Positions 1 through 12,200 of a stretch of 64,000 bases of DNA are shown here, in pieces (within the stretch, counting starts at the first letter, position 1; every line of letters begins with the position of its first letter). Both the position numbers and the translations under genes were made by a program. The stretch spans positions 45,648 to 109,647 of the forward strand of contig JAQGDQ010000705.1 in the NCBI GenBank assembly GCA_030141605.1. Reading direction: 5' to 3'. This DNA comes from Tubiluchus corallicola. Its lineage: Eukaryota; Priapulida; Priapulimorpha; Priapulimorphida; Tubiluchidae. Below the pieces are notes generated by a model. The model was not told the DNA's origin. It was given only the letters and a program-made list of their open reading frames with translations, and made no database searches.

Positions 1-119
1 ATACAGTGTATGATGTTATCACGATGGAGGCAGAAAAATGCGGCAAAAATTTCGTTTTGGCAATGATATTAAATCAGTAGGTTACATAAAACAACTAAAG
101 TAGCGAGCAATTCACCAAC

Positions 120-1041
120 CAACAATTGCTATGTTGAGTGATTCCCTTTCTCTAAAGACAGTATCCAATTGAATTTTTCCTACTTCAGATCGCATAGTTG
201 TTTGTGCCAGCTGTGTTATAGCATACTCTGGATCCTCCACACCATAACTTGCCTAAAAATAATTAAATGATTAGCCCATTTTCTTTACATATTCTAATTC
301 TTTTAGCAACCGCTTCAAGAGTTGGAGAAGTGTTAATATCTTCAATTTTTATCAGCGACATTTTGTTAGTTTGGAAACTAAAGTTAAACAAACCTATTCT
401 AAAAGTAAATATATAGGACATTTTGAGCACAAACAGTTGAAATAAAGTTCCATGTGCAAATAAAAAAGCTTCACGTTTTAATATTTACTGAGGCATAAAT
501 TGGCTTAATGCTTAAGTACATTATCTATGTTACAGACAAAGTGTGAAGTTGGGTATTCTATAAAATGCCTAGGCATTTTACAGAATGCCAAAACAAACCA
601 GGTAAACTGTCTAAAATAGCTCTTTCTACACTTTTCCTAGGCATTATATATGTTACAGGCAAAGTATGAAGTTGGGTATTCTGTAAAATGCCGAAATAAA
701 TCAGGAAAGCATCTAAAATAGCTCCATCTACACTTTTCCTAAGCATTATATACAATGCAAAAGTCTCTCTAGGTAAAGCGTGTAATTTTTAGATTTTAAG
801 TATACCTTTCCTATGCATTTCATAGAATGTTAAAAAAAAATTTTTAGTTAAGATAGAAATAAAGCAAGTGTTCAATTGTTCTGATATAATTTTCCTTGAC
901 ATTATATATAAAGCTAACTTTATTTTAGGAAATGTGCGAAATTGGACCAAGTCATGTTTCAACGTTCCCGCAAATTTCTGTGACTTGTTGCTTGTTTTTT
1001 TCATGTCCTAGAATTTTGTCATTCCTCTTCTGTGCTGAATG

Positions 1042-1135
<94 letters not shown>

Positions 1136-1414
1136 CTGCTGTGCAGACTGCAATTCATAAAATGCTCTCTTTTAAATGGTCTGATTTTAATCTGTTTCAT
1201 AAAATATGTTCTCTGCATATCAAATTCCTATTATTAACCTCTCCTTCCATGACAATACCAGTCATAGCCATTTATTTCTGCACAACACGCAAAATTGTAT
1301 TTACGTAAGTTCCAAGCCTTGCATTTAAAAAGATTATTTAGGTTTAATTCCTCTTCTGTGCTGAATGGAGAGAGAGAGAGAGAGAGCGAGAGCGAGAGCG
1401 AGAGCGAGAGCGAG

Positions 1415-1506
<92 letters not shown>

Positions 1507-4500
1507 CAGAGAGAGATGATCTGCTATTATTAACCTCTTCTTCCATGACAATACCAGTCACAGCCATTTATTTCTGCACAACATGCAAAATTGTATTTAC
1601 GTAAGTTCCAAGCCTTACATTTACAAAGATTATTTAGGTTTAATAAATTTGTGCCTAGTGCTAAGAATGTTGGTATGCATAAATTGACGATTCTTCGTAA
1701 GAACTTTACTGAATCCAGCTGCAGACAATTTCTAGTTATGGAAAGAGATCCATCTGGTTGAACAGCATGTCTGATGTTGCACCCATTTACCAGTATAAAA
1801 ATTAACTCACGGGCTTGACAGCTTGCTTAGTTTCACACATTGGCTAAGTCGTTGTACGTACTCTATACAATGCCTAAGTATGCTATAAAATATCTAGCAA
1901 AAGCTTGATTCAACATGAATTATGTTCATTTTGCACTTTGCCAAAGTCACTATATGCATTTTATATAAATCCTAGCTATTATACAAAACACCTAGGCAAA
2001 GTGTGAAAAAGTCGCACCAGAAAGATTTATTTCACACTTTTCCCGAAATACATAGGTATTACATGAAATGCCCAGGAATTTTATAGAATGCCTAAATTTT
2101 ACTCGTTGACTGTAACTTGTACAAAGCAGAAGTCTCTCTAGGCAAAGTGTGTAATTCTTATATACATTATGAAAGAAAATAATTGTATTTTTTTTTTTAC
2201 CTTGTATGGATCAAACACTCTCAAGTATAGTACACCATCAATATTTAGAGTGACATTATCTGGAATAAACATACTATTGCTGAATAATCAGCACAAACAG
2301 TAGCAACACAAAAAAATAATTTTAAATTGTGTGGATGACAGAAAAATAATAATTCTAATAGAACTTAGAGAATTTGATGCAAGTTTATAAGCAACAAGAG
2401 AAGCACAGCTTTTACAAACAGACACAAGTGCAGTAATCTAAAACAAAAGTAATACTGACCGACAGTGATAGCACTTTGCTGAGGTATTTCAATGGCTATT
2501 TCCTTCAGGCTTTGTACGTATTTGACTTTATCAACAACTGGTAAAAGCAAGTTAAATCCCTGTCCAAAGAAAAATCAAAGATCTCATTCAAACAGACAAT
2601 TAGAATATTCCAACTATGACAGAAATGTTACTGAGCATATTACACATGATACAAAACTTTACTATGTATATTACACATGATACAAAACTTTACTACATAT
2701 ATTACACATGATACAAAACTTTACTACGTATATTACACATGATATAAAACTTTACTAAGTATATTACACAAGATTACAAAACTTTACTGAGTATATTACA
2801 CATGATACAAAACTGAAATAGAAACAAATATTTGGAACATATACTTTCTTCAACATCTACAACTATCTACATCCACTTTGAGACACATTATTAACAGTGC
2901 AGTCATCACTGACTGGTATGCTGCCATGCAGAAAACTCTAAAGTTGGAAATTTTGATTGACTGAACCACTTGTAGAAAACTCTAGAGCTGAATGTGTAGA
3001 GACCTTGAAATAGATACTTTTAGACTGAATTATACGACTGGTTCACTCTGGCAGTTAAAGCAAGAGGAGAATAGAAAACTGCATTGAACTGTGAAACACT
3101 TTACTTGCTATATGCACTATTTACATGAAAAGGAAGACACATATGGTGACAACTCAGCAACAATAATCAAGAGGAAAAAAGCCCAGGCTGACCTTGGCAG
3201 AACTACCCAAGTCACATGCACCTACTGAGCTCACCCGATTGCCTAGTAAAACTCAATAGCGATCTTCACTACCATGTATAGGAAGCCCAGCTGGTACAGG
3301 TGACTGAGCAGCACAGACCAAGGCCACAACCTGGATTAAACTTCAGTCAAGTTACAATAATAAACAATTATAAATTTAGGCAGCACCCCATGTTTAATTA
3401 TTGGTAGTAGTGCTTTCAGTTATAAATTGCAAATGAAAATATGTGACATGCCACACTGCTTGTCGCAATGCGCATTTTTATATTAAATTGCTTGTCAGTT
3501 GCACATATTTTAACGGCAATAAAGAATTTATCTTTATATATCTATCTATCACCAACATATCTATCTACTTTATCTACTTTGGTAAAGGAAATTAAAATTT
3601 TCCTTGCTATTCATGTTTGAGATCATGTTAATCATATCAGCAAACGAATGTTATGGCTCAGGTGGTTGCTTCTTTTTTTGCATGAGCAATTGCAATCTGT
3701 TTGCAAGTACTTGTTGTTCTGGAAAATATTTACGTTATTTTTTATCTTTGCAAATATCATGTATTATTGTAGTTAGCAAATTCAACTTTGTCATAATTAT
3801 TTTTTTTTGGAAAAATATTCCAGTGGCATATTAACACCACTAGTGTTTATTTAGGTCTATTAATCTTTTATTTTATTGGGTAATTTGCCTGACAAACACC
3901 TAGCTAGCAGAACCATAAAACTTGGATATCAGCAAATTGTTGCACAACTTTTTGCCTTCAATAAAGAGTTGCTGGGTTTTTAATATGATACATTTTGCAT
4001 CACCTGATGCATATATAATGAAACTATTCTTACAGGATCCAGGATGCGATGAAATCTTCCCATCCTTTCCACAACCCAAGCCTCTTGTTGCGGTACAAAC
4101 ATCATTACAGTGTTAATAGGTTTACCCGATTTGAACCGCAAACTGACACGGTGCGTATAGGCAGCTTGCCACAACAATGATTGCTGAAAAATAATTAATA
4201 AGTCATATATAATAAATTAACCGATAAACTCCAACAAGCACTCTATATATACATATATAGTAGCGGAATGTTGACAAAAGGCTGCGACACAACAGCAAAC
4301 TGCATAGAGCACAATGTTAAACATAGTACCAGACGATAATGTGACAGTATGCTTTAGCACAGGTGCCAAAGAAGTTGACAGAACTATCTCTAATTTAAGC
4401 AACAGCAGCTCCGATAAGTTAGCTGGCTTACTGATGAAATTCATGTATATGGTTAATTCTGCTAAAGCTCATTAACACACATCAGATATCTTTTTGCACT

Positions 4501-5326
4501 CTATTCTATATGTAAGCAGTACAACACAGGTGGGTAGCTTTGGAACTAATTTTGCCTCTACTACATATACAAAAATATAGCAGCTTGCTGAATCACATAC
4601 AATGTACAAGGTATGTCAGTCAAAATTTAACAAAAACAAAGTTTATACTCGTAAATTATACACATCTAAGACTAAGCACAAGAAGTGCTACTTTGTTAGA
4701 AAGTTGCTTGCATACTAATTTTATTGATTATATTTTAATTCAGAATAACGAATTTCAATATCAGAATTTACATAAGACATGCTAAATTATAAAAACTTTG
4801 AAGACAGATTATTTTTTTTATAAAATTTAGAACACTATACCAATTTCATGTACCGGGATACCATTATTATTGTATTTCAATATTAATACAATGAACCTAA
4901 CATAAATATTAAATACATCAGCAGCAACATGATGATGACTTTGTAACAAGATTTGAATAAAATTATGCCAAGTAAAAAACAAAAAGTAGCTCCTTTCGAT
5001 GGTTTACATAATCAAGGTATTATGTTACTTAAAACATAAAAAATCAGTGTTCTACAGTGGGTTCAAAAATAATGAGTTTCAGGCTTTTGCTGTGATTTAG
5101 CACTACCTGGCAAACAATACACAATTCAGACAGGTGACAACAATGTTGCAAATAGATGCAACAGTTAACTGAAAAAGTCCGAACTAGCAAAGCAAGTATT
5201 TTTTTGTTTAACTTGCGATGGGCAAAAATGCAATACAAATGAATTTTTGATATAATCAAAATTCACACCAACCTGCAACTGCTTTGCTGGCACGTTCCGG
5301 CAAGTTTTAATTAGTGATAATGCCAT
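120..5326 (-). CDS. STOML2: Stomatin-like protein 2, mitochondrial (5' part; continues beyond left edge)
   Basis: STOML2 is an SPFH/prohibitin-family scaffold of the mitochondrial inner membrane that binds cardiolipin and prohibitins and organises respiratory complexes. Five exons are visible on the minus strand: 5326-5273, 4183-4034, 2559-2460, 2259-2201 and 252-120. Together they encode about 165 residues in frame, and the last donor leaves phase 1, so the gene continues left of base 1. Exon 1 ([16 protein letters not shown]) is basic and hydrophobic, as expected of a mitochondrial targeting sequence. Exon 2 carries the family signature [20 protein letters not shown]. Exon 3 has [11 protein letters not shown], exon 4 [15 protein letters not shown], and exon 5 [20 protein letters not shown] followed by FRERESLN. 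Introns are large (up to about 1.9 kb) and hold microsatellites and a minisatellite. The gene is head-to-head with DNAAF4. The family normally has about 350 residues, so roughly half is missing at the edge. Assignment rests on long near-identical blocks and is secure. Confidence 0.95.
500..790. repeat. Tandem palindromic repeat family in STOML2 intron 4
   Basis: Two diverged units of about 120 bp lie in tandem (roughly 535-655 and 658-775). Each holds a run like AAGTTGGGTATTCT, then AAAATGCC, then CTAAAATAGCTC and CACTTTTCCTA. The first unit contains a perfect 20-bp palindrome at 561-580, TAAAATGCCTAGGCATTTTA, flanked by a further inverted ATTCT/AGAAT pair. Fragments with the same CCTAGGC and AAATGCC words recur at about 1850-2160. 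It is intronic with no coding content. It could be a short palindromic MITE or a local satellite. Confidence 0.6.
1021..1645. repeat. (GA)n microsatellites within a tandem segmental duplication
   Basis: Two GA arrays occur, one at about 1041-1131 and one at about 1367-1516; the second is interrupted by GAGAGC and GAGACA variants. Each is preceded by ATTCCTCTTCTGTGCTGAAT (1021 and 1347) and followed by GATGATCTGCT. The 120-bp sequence at 1229-1348 is repeated at 1524-1643 with a few mismatches. The locus therefore arose by a tandem duplication of about 300 bp that carried a GA array with it. It lies in STOML2 intron 4. Long open frames here (Arg-Glu or Ser-Leu repeats) are artefacts of the dinucleotide. 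Confidence 0.9.
2632..2816. repeat. 31-bp minisatellite, about six copies
   Basis: A unit of 31 bp containing TATTACACATGATACAAAAC followed by TTTACTACG repeats head to tail about six times (for example TACACATGA at 2641 and again at 2672). A few substitutions and one 1-base insertion near 2773 separate the copies. It lies in STOML2 intron 2, just upstream of exon 3 on the gene strand. No gene function is implied. Confidence 0.85.
3385..3572 (+). repeat. Possible retrotransposon 3' end with ATCT-type tail
   Basis: The stretch ends in GCAATAAAGAATTTATC and then a short simple repeat of TATC/ATCT units, which is how many LINE and SINE 3' ends look. No open reading frame supports it. It lies in STOML2 intron 2 (2560-4033), the rest of which shows nothing recognisable apart from the minisatellite. 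Confidence 0.3.
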
Positions 5327-5470
5327 GATTTTTTAGACAAGTCTTCAAGCTTGATTGTCGGTATCACGTCTTTACGGAAGACGGCAAATAAATGATTTAA
5401 TCCTAAAAGTGAGCGTCTCTCGTCGTTAGACGACAAAATCTGAAAAACCAATACTTTATTTATTTTGCAG

Positions 5471-5727
5471 ACAAAAATATGGTCCTTTTAAAGGAAAGTA
5501 TCCAACAAGTTTTAGGACATTTTACCAATAATTATGGTAATCATTCGCAATATACGAACACGAATTCTTGTCATCTTACCTCCCACCTAATGAATTTGGC
5601 TCCTGGCACCCTGGAAAATTATGCGACGTACGTTGCTAACGGGAGAAATGTGCCAAAGCTAAGCCAAACTTCTGCAACTGATCTCAGTCATTCAGAAACA
5701 TCACATATCTACCTGTTTAAATGCTAG
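5471..5727 (+). CDS. Unassigned open frame between STOML2 and DNAAF4
   Basis: An 82-residue frame starts at ATG 5479, directly after a good splice acceptor (TATTTTGCAG ending at 5470), and stops at 5727. It begins MVLLKESIQQVLGHF and ends SETSHIYLFKC. The composition is more protein-like than the surrounding AT-rich DNA: Asn, Thr, Ser and His are spread evenly with no homopolymers. I recognise no domain or motif. It could be a small gene's last exon, an upstream exon associated with DNAAF4, or chance. It is not in frame continuity with DNAAF4 exon 1 through any splice site I can see. Confidence 0.3.
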
Positions 5728-6000
5728 TTGTATCTACATCTAGTTATGTAAAAATTTATTAGGCCTACGATACCCCTACGTCTAATCTCTAGTAATAACT
5801 TTTAGTATTTACAGTTTTAATTCACAGCAACAGCAGTAGGAAAATGTCTGACAACTGTCTCGCCTAGGTGTATAATACACACCAAGTCTTTACAATGAAA
5901 TTTAAACGCTGATGAAACTCAAAACATTGCAAATTATTTTCCGTTTACAAAACGCACGTGTATCTCGAGTTGTTCACTTGTTTTCCGAGCACGTGTTCTT

Positions 6001-6014
6001 GTAGTCCTGGTAAC
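6001..6014 (+). promoter_or_regulatory. X-box-like RFX site upstream of DNAAF4
   Basis: GTAGTCCTGGTAAC fits the RFX X-box pattern GTNRCC-N2-RGYAAC with one mismatch (T for C in the left half). It lies 238 bp before the DNAAF4 start codon. DNAAF4 is a ciliary gene, a class commonly controlled by RFX factors, which makes the match plausible; function is inferred only. Confidence 0.4.
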
Positions 6015-6251
6015 GTATGTAAATATACCAGAGATGTGAGAAAGTAATCTTCCAATGTCTCTGAAATAAACGATGTATAAACTTCACTTTTGATTTTTTT
6101 TCTTTTCCGCATTATTAACTCTTTTATCAAATTTATTCCCTGCGTGTACGTAGAAAGCGTATCGTATCATCGTATGATGCACTACATCCTGGTAATATAA
6201 AAGACGTGGTGCGAAAAGTATTATAAAGAAACTTGAGGTAGCTGCGACGCC

Positions 6252-9200
6252 ATGCCTTTGTTTATAAAAGACTTCACTTGGCAAGAAGATCTGCAAACGA
6301 TAACCATTGTCGTGCCTCTGAAAGGGATAAAAACTGCAAATGTTAGCCTTCTGTCATCACCTAACTACATTAAGGTTTGACAATATTTACCATGTATTCA
6401 TTCATTTTTAGGTAAAGTAATGTATGAACATGCTGCAATATTATCAAAGCAGGCTTACATGCAACTGCAAATAATGCAATTACAAGTTTTGTCACTGGTT
6501 ATTGTACCAGATAGTTTACCATAGTGGTAATGCATCTGCTTTCCATCTTGGAAGTCGTGAGTTCGAAACAGCAGTCGGTTTATACCAAAGATTTTAAAAA
6601 TGGTATCTGCTGTTGCCCTGCCTGGCGCGTGGTATTTAAGGTAAAAGTGGGTTAATAAAGGTCTCTGATATGTAGTTGTAGATCGTTATTTATAGTCAAC
6701 AATAATAGCTCTTTGAGCTAATGTTGATTGTTCACCCGAAAGCCGACTTTAAAAAAAGGTTATTATTATTATTATTATTAATTGAGAACTTGTTAGCCAT
6801 TGAGAAATTTCGCTTTTTACACAATATTCGTTTATTTTATTGCAGCAGGTATTTGAAGGTAAAAACAGCCAACGGATCTATTTAAAAGGGCTTCTTTACC
6901 CTTTCACTATTTTAGCTGGACCACATTGGCTTTTACGCATTTGACGATAACTTTTGTGCTGTGTTATTGTTGTTATAATAATAATAATAATAATTAATTA
7001 GATGTTTAAAATGCATTAACATTAAAATGGAGAAAGGTTTTTTAAATGCATAAATTCCAATATAAGTGCATATATACTAATGAATGCATATAATGTGAAA
7101 CTATGTTGTATAATTATGTAAATAAAAATCTTGTGTTGTGAACTCCTGTTCTTTCATTATGTAATCTTTGTCAAATTATTCTTTTAACTGCTGCAATTAA
7201 CAGTCTGTGGTAGTTAATTACATTATGTGCAGTTATACTCAGTTTTACTGAAGTTCTAGTGTATGTAGTTTTTAAGTACATTGTGCTTCGAATGTGCTCA
7301 TGCTAACTCTGACTGTGTTTGTGTAAATAAATTTATATGTAGTTAATATTTATTCAGTTTTCTTTTTGACTAGGTTAGTTTTCCACCTTATCTGTTTGAA
7401 CTGTTCCTCTATAAAAACGTTATTGAAGAGAAATCTATTGCAAAAGTGGGAAATGGCACAGTTGCCTATCTTCTAATGAAAACTAGCGCAGAACTATGGG
7501 GGCAATTATCACTTAACTGCACAGGTATTTTCTGCTTGATAATCTCTGCTATTGTTTCGATAGTTTAATCTTAATTTTTTTACATTTTTAAATTTAACTA
7601 ATCAGTTTATTTTGTGTTAGTAGGTAGTCTGGTAAAGATAGCTAAATACTTAGACTAACCTAAGTTGATTGATTGAATATCTTTATTGACATAAACATAT
7701 GATAATAACAATGTAATAATTCATGTGTTAATTAATACTGTAAAATGTTATTAAAGCTGTTTCCAGCCCACTTGGGCTTACAAGTCAATTTCATGAAAAT
7801 TTATCACATAATAACTGTGCAGTTCATTTACATAGAATATCAAATAAAAGAAAATATATAATATGGAATTTTAACATATACCTGAATGGACAAGTCATGT
7901 ATTAAATATATATCTTGCTTTGCCTCATTCTAAAAATCTTATAAGCATATTTTGCAGTCCTAAGGACATTCTCTTCTGACATAATATATTTCTAAGTATT
8001 ATATCTTGCCTCTTGGTGTCACAAACTATTTTCTCGTTTTTTGTTTCTTCATGTTAGACCAAAATATTAAGACGTGATTTTATTGTTCAGACAAATGCAC
8101 TCTTAACCAAATAAGACAAGAAGCACTGAAATATGCAGAAGTCAAATTACTTGCTGATAAAGAAGACAAGGCAAAGAGAAAAGATGAGGGACGACGCTAT
8201 GCTGTAAAAGAAGAGATGAAAGTAAGAGATATCAAATTTCATCAAATCTGAAACATGAACAAAAAGTTACTGTTAGTTATTCCTTTTTAATAAAGATTAC
8301 CATTAACAAATTTTGCTGATGGAAGGTGTTGCTGCTTGTTAGTTGCCAAACCAAAAGCAGGCTATTATCAGCCAGTATACAACATATCACTTATCAACTA
8401 TCCACTAAGCTGCTTATAGTTTATCTAAAATCCATCCTTCAATATTGACAATTGTGCAATTTGAGTTTAGTTATTGAAAAGTATTGGTTTGTTCCTTTTT
8501 GTTGGCATATCTTAAATTTATACTTGTTAGAACAACCATTGCACTTGGGTCTGTTATATGAAACAGAAGCGACTTTGCGGGTATATATAAATTATTGTAA
8601 CATTTGTATTTTAGATAGAAGCTGAAGAACGAGAACGAATTCAGTCAATAAAGACACAAGAGCAAGAGAAGCTTACTGCTGAGTTAGAACATTTCCTGAA
8701 ACCAGTACCAAATGAATCTTTATCTCAGGAAGCAGTCCAGAAGACTAGCAAAACACCAGAAGCCCGGGAAAACAACATTGTTGGAACACACACCTCAGAA
8801 ACCAGAACTGTGCAAAAGTCTAAAAAAGGTTTTGATGATTTGCAGTTTTCATATGAGCGACACATAAGCATAAGAAGAGGGAAAAATGATCATTCAACAA
8901 TAACGTGCTAATAAATACAGCTAATTTCTGTGTTATTCTACCTGTGCATGATTGTTACTTGTATGATTACAACAGCTTGCTTTGAGACAGCATGGTGAGC
9001 ATAATCTTGATCATTTAACAACACGTGACTTCTTACAGATGTGAAAAAAGCTGCAATGGCAGTAAGGAAAAAAGGAACAATTACTGTTTCTTTTACACCG
9101 AGATCTTTTCCGACTCCAGCTCGAGAGTCTCATACTCAGTTGGAGGAAGAGGTAATTTGGGCTTCTACTTTTTGCAGTCAAGAAGTGAGATAATGAAATA

Positions 9201-12200
9201 CTCTTATTTGACTTATAATTATGTGGTCAAGATTCAGGAAAATGATGTTGTTTTGTGTCATGATGTCATACGGCACCCATAGCCTCATAGGAAGACATTT
9301 TAAGCATGAGAACATTATGGTGGCTAACTGGGCTCACTAATGTACTCATGTGTTTGCTTAAGTACGTAGCATAAATTACATTTAAATGTAAATCTTAGCA
9401 TTAATTTCCTCTTGCATGATCATTTTGCACTTTATCCATTTTTTACTTAACAGATATTGTTCCCTATGAAAATATGTTTGGCAGTGCATGCAACTCCGAA
9501 AAGCTAATAAAATTCACTCTCAGCAAGTTCAGTTTTTTGTAACTCTTGTATATTAGTGATTTGCAAAGAATGTCATTTGCTATAAAGGCAAATATCTAAG
9601 CAAAGTCACTGAAATTATAAACGTATTTCCAGTGGTTAAAGAAACAAGCAGAAGCAAAAAAGTTGATGGAAATCGAAGATGAGAATCTTGAACCATCAGA
9701 AAAAGATCCAATGTGGTTGATGCAAAAAGGAATGTGAGTTATTACTTACTGCTGAATACCATCCTTTAACATAAGAAGATTTTTTTTCAATATGATAAAT
9801 CAATTTTTTGCTTTTCTTTGCACTAGAGTACCTGTATATCTACTGTTACTGTGCACTGAGTGGTGCTGACATCTGGTGATAAATTTCCATAAAATTGTTT
9901 TGCACGTGCATTTTGATTTAAAATAATCAAAGCTCATTAGATAAGTAATTTCAATAAATATGTTTTCATTTCTTTGCTTGCACAAGATCAGTGTATTAAT
10001 TTTGAGTTACCCTGCTAAACTGGCACATTTTGTTTGCACCATAATTTAGGTTTACATCTTTGTTTACATTTAAATTTGAACTTTTAGTAATTTATGGCTC
10101 TGCTATTTATTATTATTTTACTTCATAAATTGTTTATCTACAGCAGAATTGAATGGAAAATCTGCTGTTTTTAACTCAGTTTTCATTGTTTATTTTCAGT
10201 AACTTGATGCAAATTGGAAACATTGAATCTGCTATAAATGTGTTTACTCATGCCATACATCTAAATACAAAACTGCCAGAGTATCCTTTTTATTATAGAG
10301 CTTACTTATTTTATGCATCTTTTAGCATCTTTGTTTCACAAGTGAAATTGTTTGGTCTAATGTCAAGCTTCTATTGTGCTATCTTTAACTATCAGTGTTT
10401 GTCTGTAGTGTGTGTATAACTGAACTGGCATGTGTAATGACAAACACATCGTGGTTTGAAAGATATGATGGCTACATATAGCAAATAATTTCCTTGGTAA
10501 AGTCACATGAATTGCAGTTGCCTGAAGACCAAGGTATAGCAGTTTCGCAGCAATTGAAACACAGTGAATGGGCACTTATTAAAGTTGCTGTTTTGTTCTA
10601 TTCTGTTTCTCTACAGCAGTACTTCTCAACCTTTATGATCCACTTCCCCACTTAAAAATTCACCCCTAGCACTATAAAACATCAAATTACTAAAAACATG
10701 CTAGTTAAGTAGTGTTTCAAACTTATTCTGAAGAACACAGTGTCACGGATTTACACAAAGCGCAACAGAGATGTCAAGACCGTGGTTCAGTGAGAACCTT
10801 GTGCTTGGTGTTCTTGAACAAGGCTCTTAACATCTGGAACTAGCTTCGTTAATTTCAGGCGGAGATCGACACGTTCAGTATTGTCCAGACTGTCAAGATA
10901 TCTGCTACGGTGCTAAATGCACATTCCACAAGATACGACGTGGGGAACGGTAATAGCAAGTTTTGTGCTTGTGCACTCAAATTTGGATAGTTTTCAACGA
11001 TTTCTTCATCAAGCCACATGAACTGGCATTTTGCTCTGTGGATAAGTTCAGCTGATGAGTCATTCTGAAGATCAGCGAGTTCATTTTGGAACAGTTGCTC
11101 AACGTCACCGAGATCGACCAATTTATATTGAGTAAGCCACCCAGGAAAGTCCATCTCACTCAAGTCGACGAAACTCTGTGTGATGTCTGTTACCATACTT
11201 TGTAGGTGACGCGTGATCACAGTCAAGACCCTATCTGAAACATCATCACAAGAACTCAAACGAATGAGGTTCACGAACTCCCGCCTGGATATTTCCATTC
11301 TGTATTGATGAAGTTTGGTAACAAAACCGAATATTTTAGTTTCTGAATCCAGGAGAGTTTTGTTTGCACCTTGCAACTCCGCATTCAAACCGTTGAGCTT
11401 TCCAAAAATGTCGGCCAGATAACAGACTTGTGCTTTTGTTTCTTCCCTCCGTAAGACAGCCATTTTGTCTTTATCAGCCAGACAAACCGATCTAAGCAGT
11501 TCCCCTTCGACAGCCAACACACTTCTGTATGTAATATCAAGCGAACATGAGTTTCATCCATTTGGGAACAGGAGTCTTTGAAAAGGCGTTCTTGTTTAGC
11601 ATTTGCCTTGATTAGGTTGATACACATAACAACCGCTTTTATGACAGTGTTCAATTCTGGCGAAAGGTTTTTAGCCACAAGATTCTCTCAATGAATGACA
11701 CAGTGCACAGTCAACATGCCAGGATTTTCATCCTTCATCAACTTTAGAACTCCTTGCCGTCTACCCATCATAGCTGGAGCTCCATCCGCTGTGCACGACA
11801 TTACGTTTTGTAATGGAATACGTGATTCTGTCATGTATTTGGTATATATTGCATAGATATCTGCCAAAGTAGTCGTTGTTTTTAGCTGTTCGCAAAACAG
11901 CATCTCCTCCCTAAATTGTCCGTTCTCTACATATCACACATAAGTGAGTAGTAACGCTTCACTTCTGCATACTGTAGACTCGTCCATCTTAGTTGTTCAT
12001 GAACATCCATTGCCATTTTGTTGATTTGCCGGCATACGGTATCTTTACTGAGAGGGACTGAATCAACTCTGGCTGCCTCATCGCCCTTCTGCAGTACAGT
12101 GCGAGCAAATATTGATAATGCCGGTTTGATCAACTCTTCACCGATTGAATGAGGTTTTCCATTCTTTGCAATAAATAAAGATATTTCGTAACTGGCCGCC

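Larger units (their letters stand above)
5327..6251. promoter_or_regulatory. Head-to-head intergenic region of STOML2 and DNAAF4
   Basis: 925 bp separate the two start codons, which face away from each other, so promoters of both genes must lie here or in unseen 5' exons. The DNAAF4-proximal half carries two CACGTG E-boxes (about 5955 and 5990) and the X-box-like site listed separately. An 82-codon open frame of unknown status occupies 5479-5727. I see no TATA box that I would trust in this AT-rich background. Confidence 0.6.

Noticed and set aside
952-1604. Long Ser-Leu, Arg-Glu and Ala-Leu repeat frames
   Set aside because: They are translations of GA dinucleotide arrays in an intron; open in many frames at once and without flanking coding signal.
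6515-6590. Functional tRNA gene
   Set aside because: A- and B-boxes are present, but acceptor and T stems do not pair and the sequence continues into a SINE body and tail.
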